A stretch of 64,000 nt of DNA from Dolichospermum flos-aquae CCAP 1403/13F (GTDB lineage: Bacteria > Cyanobacteriota > Cyanobacteriia > Cyanobacteriales > Nostocaceae), in NCBI RefSeq assembly GCF_012516395.1, contig NZ_CP051206.1, positions 3,082,501 to 3,146,500 on the forward strand. Reading direction: 5' to 3'. This document shows, piece after piece, positions 54,329-63,983 of the stretch (positions within the stretch are counted from its first letter, which is position 1; every line of letters starts with the position of its first letter). Both the position numbers and the translations under genes were made by a program. The notes under the pieces were generated by a model. That model worked only from the letters and a program-made list of their open reading frames with translations. It searched no databases and was not told the DNA's origin.

Positions 54329-55384
54329 TCAACCAAACTGTTCGATAATTCCCCCACCTAAGACCTTTTCTCCGTCGTACCAAACCGCAGCTTGTCCAGG
54401 TGTGATACTGAATTGCGGTTCATCAAATACTAACCGCACACGGGAATCTGCTAAAGGAATTACCGTCACAGGTACGGGTTGGGAACGATAACGGATTTGG
54501 ACTTCAGCACGAATGGGGGCGACGGGTTCAGCTATGGAAACCCAATTTATCCGATTTATGGTACATTCTGACTGAGTGCCTTTGGTGCGATCGCCTACAA
54601 TTACCCTGTTATTAGCTGCATCTAATTCGATCACATACAAGGGTTCGGCGGCGGCGATACCTAAGCCTTTTCGCTGACCAATAGTGTAATGATGGACACC
54701 ATCATGTTGTCCCAAAACTTTACCAGTTTCATCAACAATATCACCGGGTTTGGGGGCTAAATATTTATCTAAAAATGCCCGCATAGAACCATTGCTTTCT
54801 ACCAAGCATAGATCTTGACTTTCTGGTTTATCGGCGGTTTTTAAGTTGTATTCAGTGGCAATTCTCCGAGTATCAGTTTTATTCAGTTCACCCAGAGGAA
54901 AAATTGTTGCCCCTAATAAGTCTTGGGATAAGTCATAGAGGAAATAAGATTGATCTTTGTTGCGGTCTACGGCTCGTAACAGTTGGTAACGGTTAGTGGT
55001 ATCATCATAGCGGATTTGGGCATAATGACCTGTGGCGATTTTATCCGATGCCAATTTTTCCCTTGCATATTCCACCATTGGACCGAATTTCACCGTTTTG
55101 TTACATTGGGAACAAGGCAAAGGTGTAATTCCCACACTATAACCTGTCACTAAAAAATCAATAATTTCTGTTTGAAAGACATCCCGAATATCAACAACTT
55201 CATGGGGTATACCCAATTGTTCACAAATATCAGCCGCGTCGATCATTCCTTCAGAGCAACATTGCCCTTTGCCTTTCATCAGCCAAAGAGTTAAACCAAT
55301 TACATCATAGCCCTGATTATGCAGCATAGCGGCGGCTACGGAACTATCAACGCCACCGGAAAGACCAACGACAACTTTTTTCAT
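54329..55384 (-). CDS. mnmA: tRNA-specific 2-thiouridylase MnmA
   Basis: MnmA adds sulfur to U34 of tRNA-Lys, Glu and Gln. The 351-residue protein has the ATP-pyrophosphatase loop [18 protein letters not shown], the catalytic Cys pair in [14 protein letters not shown] (about 100) and SQDLCLVES (about 200), [23 protein letters not shown], and the C-terminal beta domain with [14 protein letters not shown]. It is cytosolic. It is monocistronic, divergent from the psbP-family gene. Confidence 0.95.
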   Translation of the reverse strand: MKKVVVGLSGGVDSSVAAAMLHNQGYDVIGLTLWLMKGKGQCCSEGMIDAADICEQLGIPHEVVDIRDVFQTEIIDFLVTGYSVGITPLPCSQCNKTVKFGPMVEYAREKLASDKIATGHYAQIRYDDTTNRYQLLRAVDRNKDQSYFLYDLSQDLLGATIFPLGELNKTDTRRIATEYNLKTADKPESQDLCLVESNGSMRAFLDKYLAPKPGDIVDETGKVLGQHDGVHHYTIGQRKGLGIAAAEPLYVIELDAANNRVIVGDRTKGTQSECTINRINWVSIAEPVAPIRAEVQIRYRSQPVPVTVIPLADSRVRLVFDEPQFSITPGQAAVWYDGEKVLGGGIIEQFG

Positions 55385-55595
55385 ATTTTTCCAAGTCTTT
55401 GGGGCTTAATTGTTGCCACAAAGAGATTTTTATTTGACCACAAGGTGCGAGACTGTCCAATTATAGCACACATACTGATAAAGCCTGAAGGGGATGGCAA
55501 AACTAAAGTCTCCATATTGTCCAGATTAATGAGAAAATAAAAACTTGCAATTATCTTTACCTTGTATTGTTGACTGACCAAAGGAATTTGAAAAA

Positions 55596-56141
55596 ATGTG
55601 GCAAAGAATTACGTTCATCTTATTATTGGTTTTGAGCTTCAGCTTGAGTAGTGTTGGTGTGGCTCATGCGGCTGGACTTAATAGGTTTGTAGATAGTGCT
55701 GACGGTTATCAATTTGATTATCCTAATGGTTGGTTACAAGTTAAAGTTGGTGATGGGCCTGATGTGGTGTTTCATGATTTAATTGAAGTATCAGAAAATG
55801 TGTCTGTGGTAATTAGTCCTGTTCCCTCTGGTAAAACTTTAGCGGAATTGGGAACACCAACAGAAGTCGGTTATAAGTTAGGAAAGGCGGCTCTTGCTCC
55901 CGTCGGTTCTGATCGGACTGCTGAGTTAATCAATGCGGCTGAAAGGGAAGTAAATGGGAAAATTTACTACTTTCTAGAATATGGAGTTAAATTTCCTAAT
56001 GGACAGGAAAGACATAACATTTCTAGTGTGGCTATCAGTCGTGGTAAGCTGTTTACGTTTAATGCTTCTGTTCCTGAGAAACGTTGGAAGAAACTGCAAC
56101 GAATTATTGATGAAGTTGTGAGTTCTTTCACTGTTTATTAA
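55596..56141 (+). CDS. PsbP-family protein (CyanoP) without lipobox
   Basis: The protein has 181 residues: a signal peptide (ITFILLLVLSFSLSSVGVAHA, predicted cut AHA|AG) and a PsbP fold (DSADGYQFDYPNGWLQVKVG, PDVVFHDLIEVSENVSVVIS, ISRGKLFTFNASVPEKRW). CyanoP is peripheral to photosystem II on the lumen side and acts early in its assembly. Most cyanobacterial CyanoP proteins I recall are lipoproteins with a Cys after the signal; here no Cys occurs in the first 40 residues, so the protein should be free in the lumen. Confidence 0.85.
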   Translation: MWQRITFILLLVLSFSLSSVGVAHAAGLNRFVDSADGYQFDYPNGWLQVKVGDGPDVVFHDLIEVSENVSVVISPVPSGKTLAELGTPTEVGYKLGKAALAPVGSDRTAELINAAEREVNGKIYYFLEYGVKFPNGQERHNISSVAISRGKLFTFNASVPEKRWKKLQRIIDEVVSSFTVY

Positions 56142-56211
56142 TAATTAGAAATGGTGGTAATTGAGAATTAACTATGATCAATTACCCAAAAAATTACTTA
56201 TACAGCAATTT

Positions 56212-56805
56212 ATGAAAATTCCGCAATTTGTCCTTGCTTCTGCTTCTGTTGCCCGTCGTCGGTTATTGCAAACTGTGGGAATTGAACCAATGGTTTGTGC
56301 GAGTGATTTTGATGAGTCACAAATACAACTGACTGAACCTGGGGAATTGGTGAAAACGCTGGCTAGGTGTAAAGCGGAAACTGTGGTTTCCGAATTTCCG
56401 TCAGCTTTGGTGATGGGTTGTGATTCGGTTTTGGCTATGGGTGGGGGGATTTATGGTAAACCAGAAAATGCTGAGGAAGCGATCGCTCGGTGGCAATTAA
56501 TGCAAGGTAATTTTGGTGACTTGTACACTGGTCATGTTTTGATTGATACCACTAAAAATCAAACTGTGGTTAAATGTCAAGTTACTAGGGTGTATTTTGC
56601 AGAAATGAGCGATCGCGCTATTCAAGCTTATGTAGCCACAGGTGAACCTCTTCAATGCGCTGGGGCTTTTGCTTTAGAAGGATTTGGGAGTTTATTTGTG
56701 GAGAAAATCGAGGGTTGTCACAGTAATGTCATTGGTTTGAGTTTACCCTTATTGCGGCAGATGATCGAGGAATTGGGATATGAAGTTATAGATTTTTGGG
56801 GATAA
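56212..56805 (+). CDS. Maf-like nucleoside triphosphate pyrophosphatase
   Basis: Maf proteins hydrolyse non-canonical or methylated nucleotides (dTTP, UTP, m7GTP), avoiding their incorporation. The 197-residue protein has the phosphate-binding start [55 protein letters not shown] and [23 protein letters not shown] 56212 is chosen because the family begins at this position; the TTG-initiated frame is 17 codons longer. It lies 70 bases downstream of the psbP-family gene and may be co-transcribed. It ends four bases before the convergent toxin gene. Confidence 0.9.
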   Translation: MKIPQFVLASASVARRRLLQTVGIEPMVCASDFDESQIQLTEPGELVKTLARCKAETVVSEFPSALVMGCDSVLAMGGGIYGKPENAEEAIARWQLMQGNFGDLYTGHVLIDTTKNQTVVKCQVTRVYFAEMSDRAIQAYVATGEPLQCAGAFALEGFGSLFVEKIEGCHSNVIGLSLPLLRQMIEELGYEVIDFWG

Positions 56806-56808
56806 GTG

Positions 56809-57162
56809 TCAATCTTCAGATTCATATTCAGAAATAATACTTTGGATATCATCTGGGGCAATATCAGCTTGTTCAGATTTTGCATAAATGGTTAGCAAAA
56901 TAATAGCTGTTGCAGTTTTGACATAGTAAATGAGACGATAACCACCACTTTTACCTTTTTGAGTGTCGCTATTTTTGACGCGCAATTTGAAAACTTCATA
57001 ACCGATTTTAGGAATGCAATCACCGAGTCTTTCTCCTTGTTGTAGTTGTTCTATAACTGGTTGAATATCATTGTGAATCTTTAGATATTTCTTGGCTAGT
57101 TTACGTAAATTTCGCTGAAATCTTAGTGTTACTTCTACTTGAATAAATGGGATATCAGACAT
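56809..57162 (-). CDS. RelE/ParE-family toxin
   Basis: The protein of about 117 residues has the RelE fold pattern: FQRNLRKLAKKYLKIHNDI helix, GYEVFKLRVKNSDTQKGKSG strand, GYRLIYYVKTATAIILLTIY. Proteins of this family act as mRNA interferases or gyrase inhibitors. ATG 57162 is chosen over TTG 57168; it starts eight bases inside the antitoxin gene, typical of coupled toxin-antitoxin genes. The toxin ends four bases from the maf stop. Confidence 0.8.
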   Translation of the reverse strand: MSDIPFIQVEVTLRFQRNLRKLAKKYLKIHNDIQPVIEQLQQGERLGDCIPKIGYEVFKLRVKNSDTQKGKSGGYRLIYYVKTATAIILLTIYAKSEQADIAPDDIQSIISEYESED

Positions 57163-57409
57163 TTTCAATTCCTTCCCAAAGTTGAGAAACAGGAATTGTG
57201 TGTCCAGTCATTGCTTCGTGCCAAGACTGACGAAAATCTTGAATTATTTCTTCTTTAGATGAAATTTGTTCATGATCTTCGTTAATTTCTACTGCTTCTG
57301 GAATAAGAATAATAACTTCTACACGGCTATTTTGAATAATATTTAATGGTTTATCTAAGGACAAACTTCCTTGTTGATTAACGGTTGCCATGACTTTAAT
57401 TGCTTTCAT
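57155..57409 (-). CDS. Antitoxin of a RelE-type toxin-antitoxin pair
   Basis: The 84-residue protein starts with MKAIKVMATVNQQGSLSLDK, a beta-strand pattern of AbrB-like or DUF-type antitoxin N-termini (PLNIIQNSRVEVIILIPE), and has an acidic C-terminal tail ending HTIPVSQLWEGIENV that should bind the toxin. It overlaps the downstream toxin gene by eight bases. Such antitoxins usually repress their own promoter; no operator was recognised. Confidence 0.72.
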   Translation of the reverse strand: MKAIKVMATVNQQGSLSLDKPLNIIQNSRVEVIILIPEAVEINEDHEQISSKEEIIQDFRQSWHEAMTGHTIPVSQLWEGIENV

Positions 57410-57687
57410 AATTCTTCCAAGTTATTGGGTTTAGATTTAATGGTGCTTTCTTGTTATTTTTCGTTAGCTTCTGCAAAAGTATTATTTGAGTCAGTATTTA
57501 TATATTAACATATTACAATTCAGTATCCCAGATAATCAATCATATTACAGGATACAATTCCACTTTTTGTCACATAAGTTTATTTTCATGATCAGCCCAT
57601 ACTATAACTTTTTGTTTATATTTCTAGGCAGAAAAAAATGGTACAAATAATTGTAAACTAACAAATAAATTGTATTTCCTAAATAAT

Positions 57688-58452
57688 ATGTCTTCGACTC
57701 CTTCCTTGCGTGAACAACAACATCCCCTAATTCGTCAACTAGCTGATTGTATTGAAGCAGTTTGGCATAAACACCTAGACTTATCACCATACCATTTACC
57801 AGCGGAATTGGGATATGTAGAAGGTAAATTAGAAGGGGAAAAACTGATTATTGAAAATCGTTGTTATCAAAGTCCCCAGTTTCGCAAAATACACTTGGAA
57901 CTAGCAAGAGTAGGGAATATGTTAGATATTCTGCACTGTGTGATGTTTCCCCGTCCAGAATATGATATTCCCATGTTTGGTTGTGATTTAGTCGGAGGTA
58001 GAGGTCAAATTAGTGCAGCAATTGCCGATCTTTCGCCGGTAAACTTAGAGCGGATTTTACCAGATGGTTATAATTCGCAACTTAGTAAATTAACCACATC
58101 CAACTTTTCTCAACCTCGTGATTTACCAGAATGGGGAAATATTTTTTCCGATTTTTGTCTGTTTATTCGTCCTAGTTCCCCCCAAGAAGAAACAATGTTT
58201 CTTTCTCATGTAGAATCATTTTTAGATATCCATTGTACCCAAGCGATAGCATCTAGTCCAGTTGCACCGGAAAAAGTAGCTCAAATTATTGCTGGACAAC
58301 ATAATTATTGTACCAAACAACAACAAAATGATAAAACCCGTAGAGTTCTAGAAAAAGCTTTTGGTGTAGATTGGGCAGAAAATTATATGACTACAGTTTT
58401 ATTTGATTTGCCAGAATTACCAGAAATGTCGGCAATTAAAAATTGCTATTAA
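57688..58452 (+). CDS. pcyA: Phycocyanobilin:ferredoxin oxidoreductase
   Basis: PcyA reduces biliverdin IXalpha by four electrons, from ferredoxin, to phycocyanobilin, the chromophore of phycobilisomes and phytochromes. The protein has 254 residues. Family features are SPYHLPAELGYVEGKLEGEK, the catalytic region with His and Asp in RKIHLELARVGNMLDILHCV, MFPRPEYDIPMFGCDLVGG, and C-terminal FGVDWAENYMTTVLFDLPE. ATG 57688 fits the known start; six upstream codons are omitted. It is alone. Confidence 0.94.
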   Translation: MSSTPSLREQQHPLIRQLADCIEAVWHKHLDLSPYHLPAELGYVEGKLEGEKLIIENRCYQSPQFRKIHLELARVGNMLDILHCVMFPRPEYDIPMFGCDLVGGRGQISAAIADLSPVNLERILPDGYNSQLSKLTTSNFSQPRDLPEWGNIFSDFCLFIRPSSPQEETMFLSHVESFLDIHCTQAIASSPVAPEKVAQIIAGQHNYCTKQQQNDKTRRVLEKAFGVDWAENYMTTVLFDLPELPEMSAIKNCY

Positions 58453-58972
58453 TCTATCTGTAAAATGCGTTACGTTTTCCCTCAACTGATAAATGTAGAA
58501 TTTATATGAAGTCATCACCACGGATACTTCTGGGAGGGAAAATTAACGTTAATCACTCAAGTTTCTAGTTATTCGGTTTCGGCTGATAATTAGTAATTAT
58601 TAATTATTAATTGTTAAAATTCTCACCTATTTGCTCAAAAGTTTTATTTTCTTTTGTAAACTTTAACTTCTAAAATTTCGCACATCTTCTTAAAAATGAA
58701 GTGTGGAATCTCAACTACTAATGATTTATAAAATCTACCAATTGTATCCCAGGTTGCTTTGAGATAGAAATTTTCATGTAAAGATAATACACCTGAATAA
58801 TCACAGAGTGTAGTTTATCCAAAGTTAATCATACCCAACAATAGTTATAAAATTGCCAAAACAAAAACCTAAAAAGGTGTAAATATTGTATAAAGTTTGC
58901 TGTGGATTTTAATTACAGCTAATTTACTTTTTTAGTTTCATCACCACAATTCAGATAAATAGGTTAAATATC
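58453..58972 (+). other. Intergenic region upstream of devB
   Basis: About 520 AT-rich bases with no open frame of note. It should contain the devBCA promoter. I looked for an NtcA-type GTA-N8-TAC site and did not find a convincing one. A palindromic TTAACGTTAA is at 58543-58552. Confidence 0.4.
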
Positions 58973-60391
58973 ATGTCAAGGGTGAATGAAAAATCAAAAT
59001 CCCCAGAAAAGGCACTTGAGCAGCCAAAAATTTGGTTGAGTATTGCCGTAGCTTTACCAGTAGCTATAGCTGCCGGTTTCTTAGCTACAGCGAGAATGGA
59101 ACAATTAAAAAAACTGACTTCTACTGTATCTGTTGCCCCAGTTCCCAATAGTATTACTGCCATAGGACGCTTAGAACCAAGAGGAGAAGTAGTTAAACTT
59201 TCTGCTCCAGCGGGTTTATCAGGTAGTTCACGGGTACAACAACTTTTAGTCAGAGAAGGGCAACGAGTACAGCAAGGACAGATTGTGGCCATTTTAGACA
59301 GCCGCGATACCAGTATGGCAGTAGTAGAAGAAGCCAAAGCTAAATTGCAAGAATCCCGTGCGAATTTAGCCCAAGTTAGTGCTGGTCCACCAAGAGATGC
59401 TCAAGCTCAAAGATTCATTATTTCTCGGTTGCAAGCCCAACTAGCGGGGGAAAAAGAGGCTCAACAGGCAACAATTAGCCGAATTGCTGCCCAGTTAAGT
59501 GGTGATAAAGTTGCCCAACAAGCCACAGTTAACCGTTTGGAAGCGGAACTACTGGGACAAAGAAATTCTTTAAAAGCCAATATGGAGAGGATTAGAGCCG
59601 AACAACGAAATGCTCAAGTAGATTATGGGCGCTATGATTTTTTATACAAACAAGGTGCTATTTCTCAGCAAGAACGCGATCGCCGTCGCTTAAGTGCGTT
59701 AACTACAAATCAACAGTTAATTGAAAGTGAAGCTAGTTTAAAACGGGCAATAGATACTATTCAACAGCAAGTTTCCGAAGCTAGAGCTAATCAAATTAAA
59801 ACCCTAGCGACCTTACAACAGCAGTTAATTGAAGCCACAGCCAACCGTAACAAAACTGTCTCCACTTTACAAAGACAAATAGACGAAGAAAGAGAAAGAT
59901 TGAGCAGAATATTAGTAGTTAGTCCGCTAAATGTCCAAGTTGCTCAAGCACAAGTTACTAATGCCATTGCTTTAATGAGAAAAGCTCAAGTAGAACTTCA
60001 GCAAAGCTATGTTAAAGCTCCTAGTTCTGGTGAAATATTAAAAATTCACACCAAATCTGGGGAAATCATGGGAGCAAATGGAATTGCGGAAATCGGACAA
60101 ACAGATCAAATGTTTGTAGTTGCAGAAGTTCCTGAAGATAGTATTAATAAAGTCCGTTTGGGTCAAACTGCTACTATCTCTAGTGACAACGGTGCATTTA
60201 ATGGTCAATTAAAAGGCAGAATTACATCAATTGGTAGAAAAATTGGCAAGAAAGATGTCCTCAATAATGATCCAGCGGCAGATATTGATGCCAGAGTTGT
60301 CGAAGTGAAAATTGCCCTATCTCCAGAATTTACCAAGCAAGTTTCCGGTTTAACTAACGCTAAAGTCACCGTAGAAATTAATGAGAATTAA
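58973..60391 (+). CDS. devB: DevB-type membrane fusion protein
   Basis: The 472-residue protein has an N-terminal membrane anchor (IWLSIAVALPVAIAAGFLAT, about 23-42), then an HlyD-type membrane fusion domain: biotinyl-lipoyl half (VVKLSAPAGLSGSSRVQQLL, EGQRVQQGQIVAILDSRD), a long coiled coil at about 110-330 (with repeated QATISRIAAQL-like units), the second half (SYVKAPSSGEILKIHTKSGE) and a beta-barrel tail. In Anabaena DevBCA with HgdD exports heterocyst glycolipids. Paralogous devBCA operons exist, so this may be a paralogue. It is 68 bases before devC. Confidence 0.85.
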   Translation: MSRVNEKSKSPEKALEQPKIWLSIAVALPVAIAAGFLATARMEQLKKLTSTVSVAPVPNSITAIGRLEPRGEVVKLSAPAGLSGSSRVQQLLVREGQRVQQGQIVAILDSRDTSMAVVEEAKAKLQESRANLAQVSAGPPRDAQAQRFIISRLQAQLAGEKEAQQATISRIAAQLSGDKVAQQATVNRLEAELLGQRNSLKANMERIRAEQRNAQVDYGRYDFLYKQGAISQQERDRRRLSALTTNQQLIESEASLKRAIDTIQQQVSEARANQIKTLATLQQQLIEATANRNKTVSTLQRQIDEERERLSRILVVSPLNVQVAQAQVTNAIALMRKAQVELQQSYVKAPSSGEILKIHTKSGEIMGANGIAEIGQTDQMFVVAEVPEDSINKVRLGQTATISSDNGAFNGQLKGRITSIGRKIGKKDVLNNDPAADIDARVVEVKIALSPEFTKQVSGLTNAKVTVEINEN

Positions 60392-60459
60392 CTTCCTATT
60401 TCTACGCCAAATATTCATGTTCAACTACTTAATTAGTATCGAGATCAAAAAAATAAAAA

Positions 60460-61614
60460 ATGGCAGTAAAAATACCTTTATCTTGGCTGCAACTGACAAG
60501 AGAAAAAACTCGCCTAGCAGTGGCTTTATCAGGTATTGCCTTTGCTGATATTTTAATGTTCATGCAGCTAGGTTTTCGGGATGCACTCTATTACAGTAAC
60601 GTGAGAATGCACAGCAGTTTAGCCGGAGAAGTGGTTTTAATTAACAGTCAATCTAATGCTGTTTTGGCAATGAAAACCTTTTCCCAACGCCGTTTATATA
60701 AGGCATTAGACTTACCTACAGTTCAGTCAGTACATCCTATATATTTAGACTATACAAGCTGGAGAAATCCTGTTACAGGTCGCCCTCGCAGTATCTTAAT
60801 TTTCGGCATAAATCCAGAAGTTAATCTTTTTGATTTACCTGGAGTAGACGAAAATTTAAATAAACTCAAACTTCCTGATGTTGTTTTATATGACCGTTCT
60901 TCCAGAGTAGAATATGGTCCGATTGCTGATAGTTTTAATTCAGGAAAAGTTGTTTCAGCAGAAGTACGCAGAAGAAAAGTTCAGGTCGGTGGATTATTTA
61001 CATTAGGGGCATCTTTTGGTGCAGATGGAAATTTAATTACGAGTGATGTTAACTTTTTACGGATTTTTAATAACCGTCAACGGGGATTAATTGATATTGG
61101 CATTATTAAGTTAAAGCCTGGTGCAGATCCCATCCTAGTAGCTCAAGAATTGCGAAGTTATCTACCTACAGATATCAATGTTTTAACTAAGGAAGAATTT
61201 ATTGAATTTGAAAGAAATTATTGGGCAAGTAGTACAGCTATTGGCTTTATTTTTACCTTAGGAACAATTATGGGTTTTATTGTGGGAACTGTAATTGTTT
61301 ATCAAATTCTGTATACAGAAGTCAATGATCATTTATCTGAATATGCTACGCTCAAAGCTATAGGTTACACTCAAAATTATTTACTAACTGTAATTCTTCA
61401 AGAGGCTTTTTTATTAGCTGTTGTTGGTTATTTACCTGGATTTGGCTGCGCTCTTGTTCTTTATAATGTTGCTAGAGATGCTACACTTTTGCCTATATTT
61501 ATGAGTTATAATCGCGCCATTATGGTAATCATGTTAACTATTTTAATGTGCTTTATTTCGGGAATGATTGCTATTCGGAAATTAAGTTCTGCTGATCCAG
61601 CCGATATTTTTTAG
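60460..61614 (+). CDS. devC: DevC-type ABC exporter permease
   Basis: The 384-residue protein has an N-terminal membrane segment (LAVALSGIAFADILMFMQLG), a large periplasmic domain (about 45-265, RPRSILIFGINPEVNLFDLP) and three C-terminal helices (IGFIFTLGTIMGFIVGTVIV, YLLTVILQEAFLLAVVGYLP, AIMVIMLTILMCFISGMIA), the FtsX-like/MacB-type layout. It works with DevA and DevB. The stop codon is followed at once by short tandem repeats that separate it from devA by 145 bases. Confidence 0.86.
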   Translation: MAVKIPLSWLQLTREKTRLAVALSGIAFADILMFMQLGFRDALYYSNVRMHSSLAGEVVLINSQSNAVLAMKTFSQRRLYKALDLPTVQSVHPIYLDYTSWRNPVTGRPRSILIFGINPEVNLFDLPGVDENLNKLKLPDVVLYDRSSRVEYGPIADSFNSGKVVSAEVRRRKVQVGGLFTLGASFGADGNLITSDVNFLRIFNNRQRGLIDIGIIKLKPGADPILVAQELRSYLPTDINVLTKEEFIEFERNYWASSTAIGFIFTLGTIMGFIVGTVIVYQILYTEVNDHLSEYATLKAIGYTQNYLLTVILQEAFLLAVVGYLPGFGCALVLYNVARDATLLPIFMSYNRAIMVIMLTILMCFISGMIAIRKLSSADPADIF

Positions 61615-61735
61615 ATTGGTCATTGGTCATTGGTCATTGGTCATTGGTCATTGGGAAGAAATATTCCCCAACTTCCCCAACTTCCCCAACTTCCCCAACT
61701 TCCCCAACTTCCCCAACTTCCCCAACTTCCCCAAC
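61615..61735. repeat. Short tandem repeats between devC and devA
   Basis: ATTGGTC heptamers (five complete and a partial unit, 61615-61655) are followed by TTCCCCAAC nonamers (eight units, 61664-61735). The first unit starts immediately after the devC stop codon. Confidence 0.9.
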
Positions 61736-61759
61736 TTCTGACTCCTACACTCCCCTATT

Positions 61760-62476
61760 ATGATCAACAAAGAACCTGTAATATCTATTAAAAATATCAA
61801 TCACTACTACGGTAAAGGATCACTGAAAAAACAGATTCTATTTGATATTAGTTTGGAAATATATGCCGGAGAAATTGTGATTATGACTGGACCATCTGGT
61901 TCAGGGAAAACGACTTTATTAAGTTTGATTGGTGGGTTAAGATCTGTGCAAGAGGGAAGTTTAAAATTTTTAGGTGATGAACTATGTGGTGCTAGTCAAA
62001 ACAAACTGGTACACATGAGACGGAAGATTGGTTATATTTTCCAAGCTCATAATTTATTGGGTTTTTTAACTGCTCGGCAAAATGTGCAAATGGCTGTGGA
62101 ATTAAATAATAATATTTCCCAATCAACAGCTATTTCCCAATCAGAAGATATGCTGGCATCTGTAGGTTTACAAGAACGGGTTAACTACTATCCAGATAAT
62201 TTATCTGGTGGACAAAAACAAAGAATAGCGATCGCTCGCGCTTTAGTTAATCATCCTCCTTTAGTATTAGCAGATGAACCAACAGCCGCATTAGATAAAC
62301 AATCAGGACGTGATGTAGTCGAAATCATGCAGCGTTTGGCTAAAGATCAGGGAACTGCTATCTTATTAGTAACCCACGATAACCGGATTTTAGATATCGC
62401 TGATCGCATTGTCGAAATGGAAGATGGTCTTCTGACCCGTGATGCTCAAAATGTTGCTTCTAATCACAACTCCTAA
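61760..62476 (+). CDS. devA: DevA-type ABC exporter ATPase
   Basis: The 238-residue ATPase has Walker A GPSGSGKTT, Q-loop IFQAHNLLG, signature LSGGQKQRIAIARAL, Walker B LVLADEPTAALD and H-loop VTHDNRIL, all intact and of the MacB/LolD class. It energises DevC. ATG 61760 is near the repeat array, without a clear ribosome-binding site. It is the last gene of the devBCA set; the next gene is convergent. Confidence 0.9.
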   Translation: MINKEPVISIKNINHYYGKGSLKKQILFDISLEIYAGEIVIMTGPSGSGKTTLLSLIGGLRSVQEGSLKFLGDELCGASQNKLVHMRRKIGYIFQAHNLLGFLTARQNVQMAVELNNNISQSTAISQSEDMLASVGLQERVNYYPDNLSGGQKQRIAIARALVNHPPLVLADEPTAALDKQSGRDVVEIMQRLAKDQGTAILLVTHDNRILDIADRIVEMEDGLLTRDAQNVASNHNS

Positions 62477-62576
62477 TTTTGATGATCCGTCTTCTTCAAT
62501 ACAAGTGATGTATTCCAAACCAAAATTTTTTTCCAGTTTGAATTTCTCGGTATTTATTGGTAATTTCAAGTTGTGA

Positions 62577-62894
62577 TTATTTCTGAATAGCGTCTGCATG
62601 ATGTGAATTTGCTGTCCTACTGTTTTTTGTCAGAGGGGTTTGACGGCTAGTTCTAAATGTCACATTCACGCCTTCATTTGATTGTTCTAGTACTAGCAAC
62701 GCGGTAGGTTTAGCCTTTTGATCCCAGTGCATATAAACAATCCTACCTTGAATAGTCGGTTGCCAGGTATCATCATCTTCCTTGGGTCTAAGGTATGTTT
62801 CTATACAATTCATAATTTCACTAATTGTAGAAGAAGTAGCTTGAGTTGGCAACTTCATTAATCGAATTTGCGCTCTAAACAGCACCCGTTTCAC
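62577..62894 (-). CDS. Hypothetical protein
   Basis: The protein has 105 residues, and I recognise no family. It shows alternating strands and a tract (EIMNCIETYLRPKEDDDTWQ, GRIVYMHWDQKAKPTALLVL) that looks like a compact soluble domain, and a polar C-terminus. It could start at the Met in MKLPTQATSS, 11 codons later. It lies between devA and a Mo-nitrogenase-domain gene on the opposite strand. Its coding nature is likely but unproven. Confidence 0.5.
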   Translation of the reverse strand: MKRVLFRAQIRLMKLPTQATSSTISEIMNCIETYLRPKEDDDTWQPTIQGRIVYMHWDQKAKPTALLVLEQSNEGVNVTFRTSRQTPLTKNSRTANSHHADAIQK

Positions 62895-63362
62895 AATGTT
62901 GGGTGCTACACCAGTTTCATACTCAATATCGAAAGTTTCATCTATTTCCTTACCAGTATTACTAGCAATTCCTATAGATCCTTGGTTAGTTTGTTCCCTA
63001 TTCCCTGCGATAAAGTGACTTGCATAGCTTTTTTATTGATCTTCTATCACCTAAAATTAATGTCATCGTTTCCTAATGGTTATGCAGTCTAGCTGGAGGA
63101 GAAAGCTATATACATCAGTGTTTTTGGCAATTCCCATAGTAATTTTATATATAAAATTACTATATTCAATATCAGGAATCCATAAGCTAAGACTATACCA
63201 TTTTTATATTTTCTTTGTTATTTTGTATTCAACTGAACAGTTATTCAACACAAAGCCAGTTTTAATAAAAATTAGTTCAACTACTTTACCGTTCTTCAAG
63301 TTCAGTCCAAATTGCCACATTCTCCAGTTTCTATCAATCTCATCTACATAGGATTTACAATA
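62895..63362. other. Intergenic region, nothing recognised
   Basis: About 470 bases. Frames at 62868-63092 and 63076-63351 have poor composition (many aromatic and Ile codons, no ribosome-binding site) and are not believed. No terminator or repeat was noticed. Confidence 0.4.
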
Positions 63363-63701
63363 ATGCTAAAAACAAATAGTGAACCGATGATTCTCTCCAG
63401 TTTTGTCAACCCTATCGAAGAAAACCATTCAGTTAAAAATAAGTTTGATTTATTGCAAAAAATCCGTCAACGTCTAGACGACATTGAAATTGATAATCGT
63501 CGAGTTGCTAGATTAATTGCTAAAGTAATTCCTGCCCAATGTCCCTTTGAGCGTGATATCGTGGTTTTTGGACGAACAATTGCTCACATTCCACCTATGT
63601 GCAAACTAAACCCACTGTATGATCAGTTTGTCGGCTTGCGTTTTCGCGCATTATGTTATTTAGTAGATAAGTGTGGAGAAGACATCCAATCTTATTGTTA
63701 A
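63363..63701 (+). CDS. Mo-dependent nitrogenase C-terminal-domain protein
   Basis: The 112-residue protein ends with ARLIAKVIPAQCPFERDIVV, FGRTIAHIPPMCKLNPLYDQ and FVGLRFRALCYLVDKCGEDI, the pattern of Pfam Mo-nitro_C (PF06967), four conserved Cys included. The domain was named from nitrogenase-related sequences and is common in filamentous N2-fixing cyanobacteria as stand-alone small proteins; its function is not known. ATG 63363 is preferred over the upstream TTG. A cupin gene follows after nine bases in the same direction and the two are likely one operon. Confidence 0.82.
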   Translation: MLKTNSEPMILSSFVNPIEENHSVKNKFDLLQKIRQRLDDIEIDNRRVARLIAKVIPAQCPFERDIVVFGRTIAHIPPMCKLNPLYDQFVGLRFRALCYLVDKCGEDIQSYC

Positions 63702-63710
63702 ATACAACTC

Positions 63711-63983
63711 ATGGAAATTAAAGTCGTACATCAACCAAATCTTGAACATCTCAAGGAGTTAGATGTATTCAACTGGCCAATTTGGGAAAAGGAAATATCT
63801 CAATTTTCCTGGGCTTACGATGATCAAGAAACTTGCTACTTTTTATCAGGTAATGTTGTTGTCACTCCTGATGGAGGACAAGCGGTAAAAATGGGTAAGG
63901 GAGACTTAGTAACTTTTCCCGCTGGGATGTCTTGTAAATGGGAAATTACCAGCGACGTAAAAAAACATTATTGCTTTGATTAA
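63711..63983 (+). CDS. Cupin-domain protein (DUF861-like)
   Basis: This 90-residue protein is a single small cupin barrel: WPIWEKEISQFSWAYDDQET, CYFLSGNVVVTPDGGQAVKM, GKGDLVTFPAGMSCKWEITS. It belongs to the cupin_3/DUF861 group. Metal-binding His residues typical of active cupins are mostly missing, so a binding role is as likely as catalysis. It begins nine bases after the Mo-nitrogenase-domain gene. Confidence 0.85.
   Translation: MEIKVVHQPNLEHLKELDVFNWPIWEKEISQFSWAYDDQETCYFLSGNVVVTPDGGQAVKMGKGDLVTFPAGMSCKWEITSDVKKHYCFD

Noticed and set aside
62868-63351. Two frames (62868-63092 and 63076-63351) between devA and the Mo-nitro_C gene
   Set aside because: Composition is like random AT-rich DNA (very high Ile, Phe, Tyr, Leu), there is no ribosome-binding site, and the two overlap each other.
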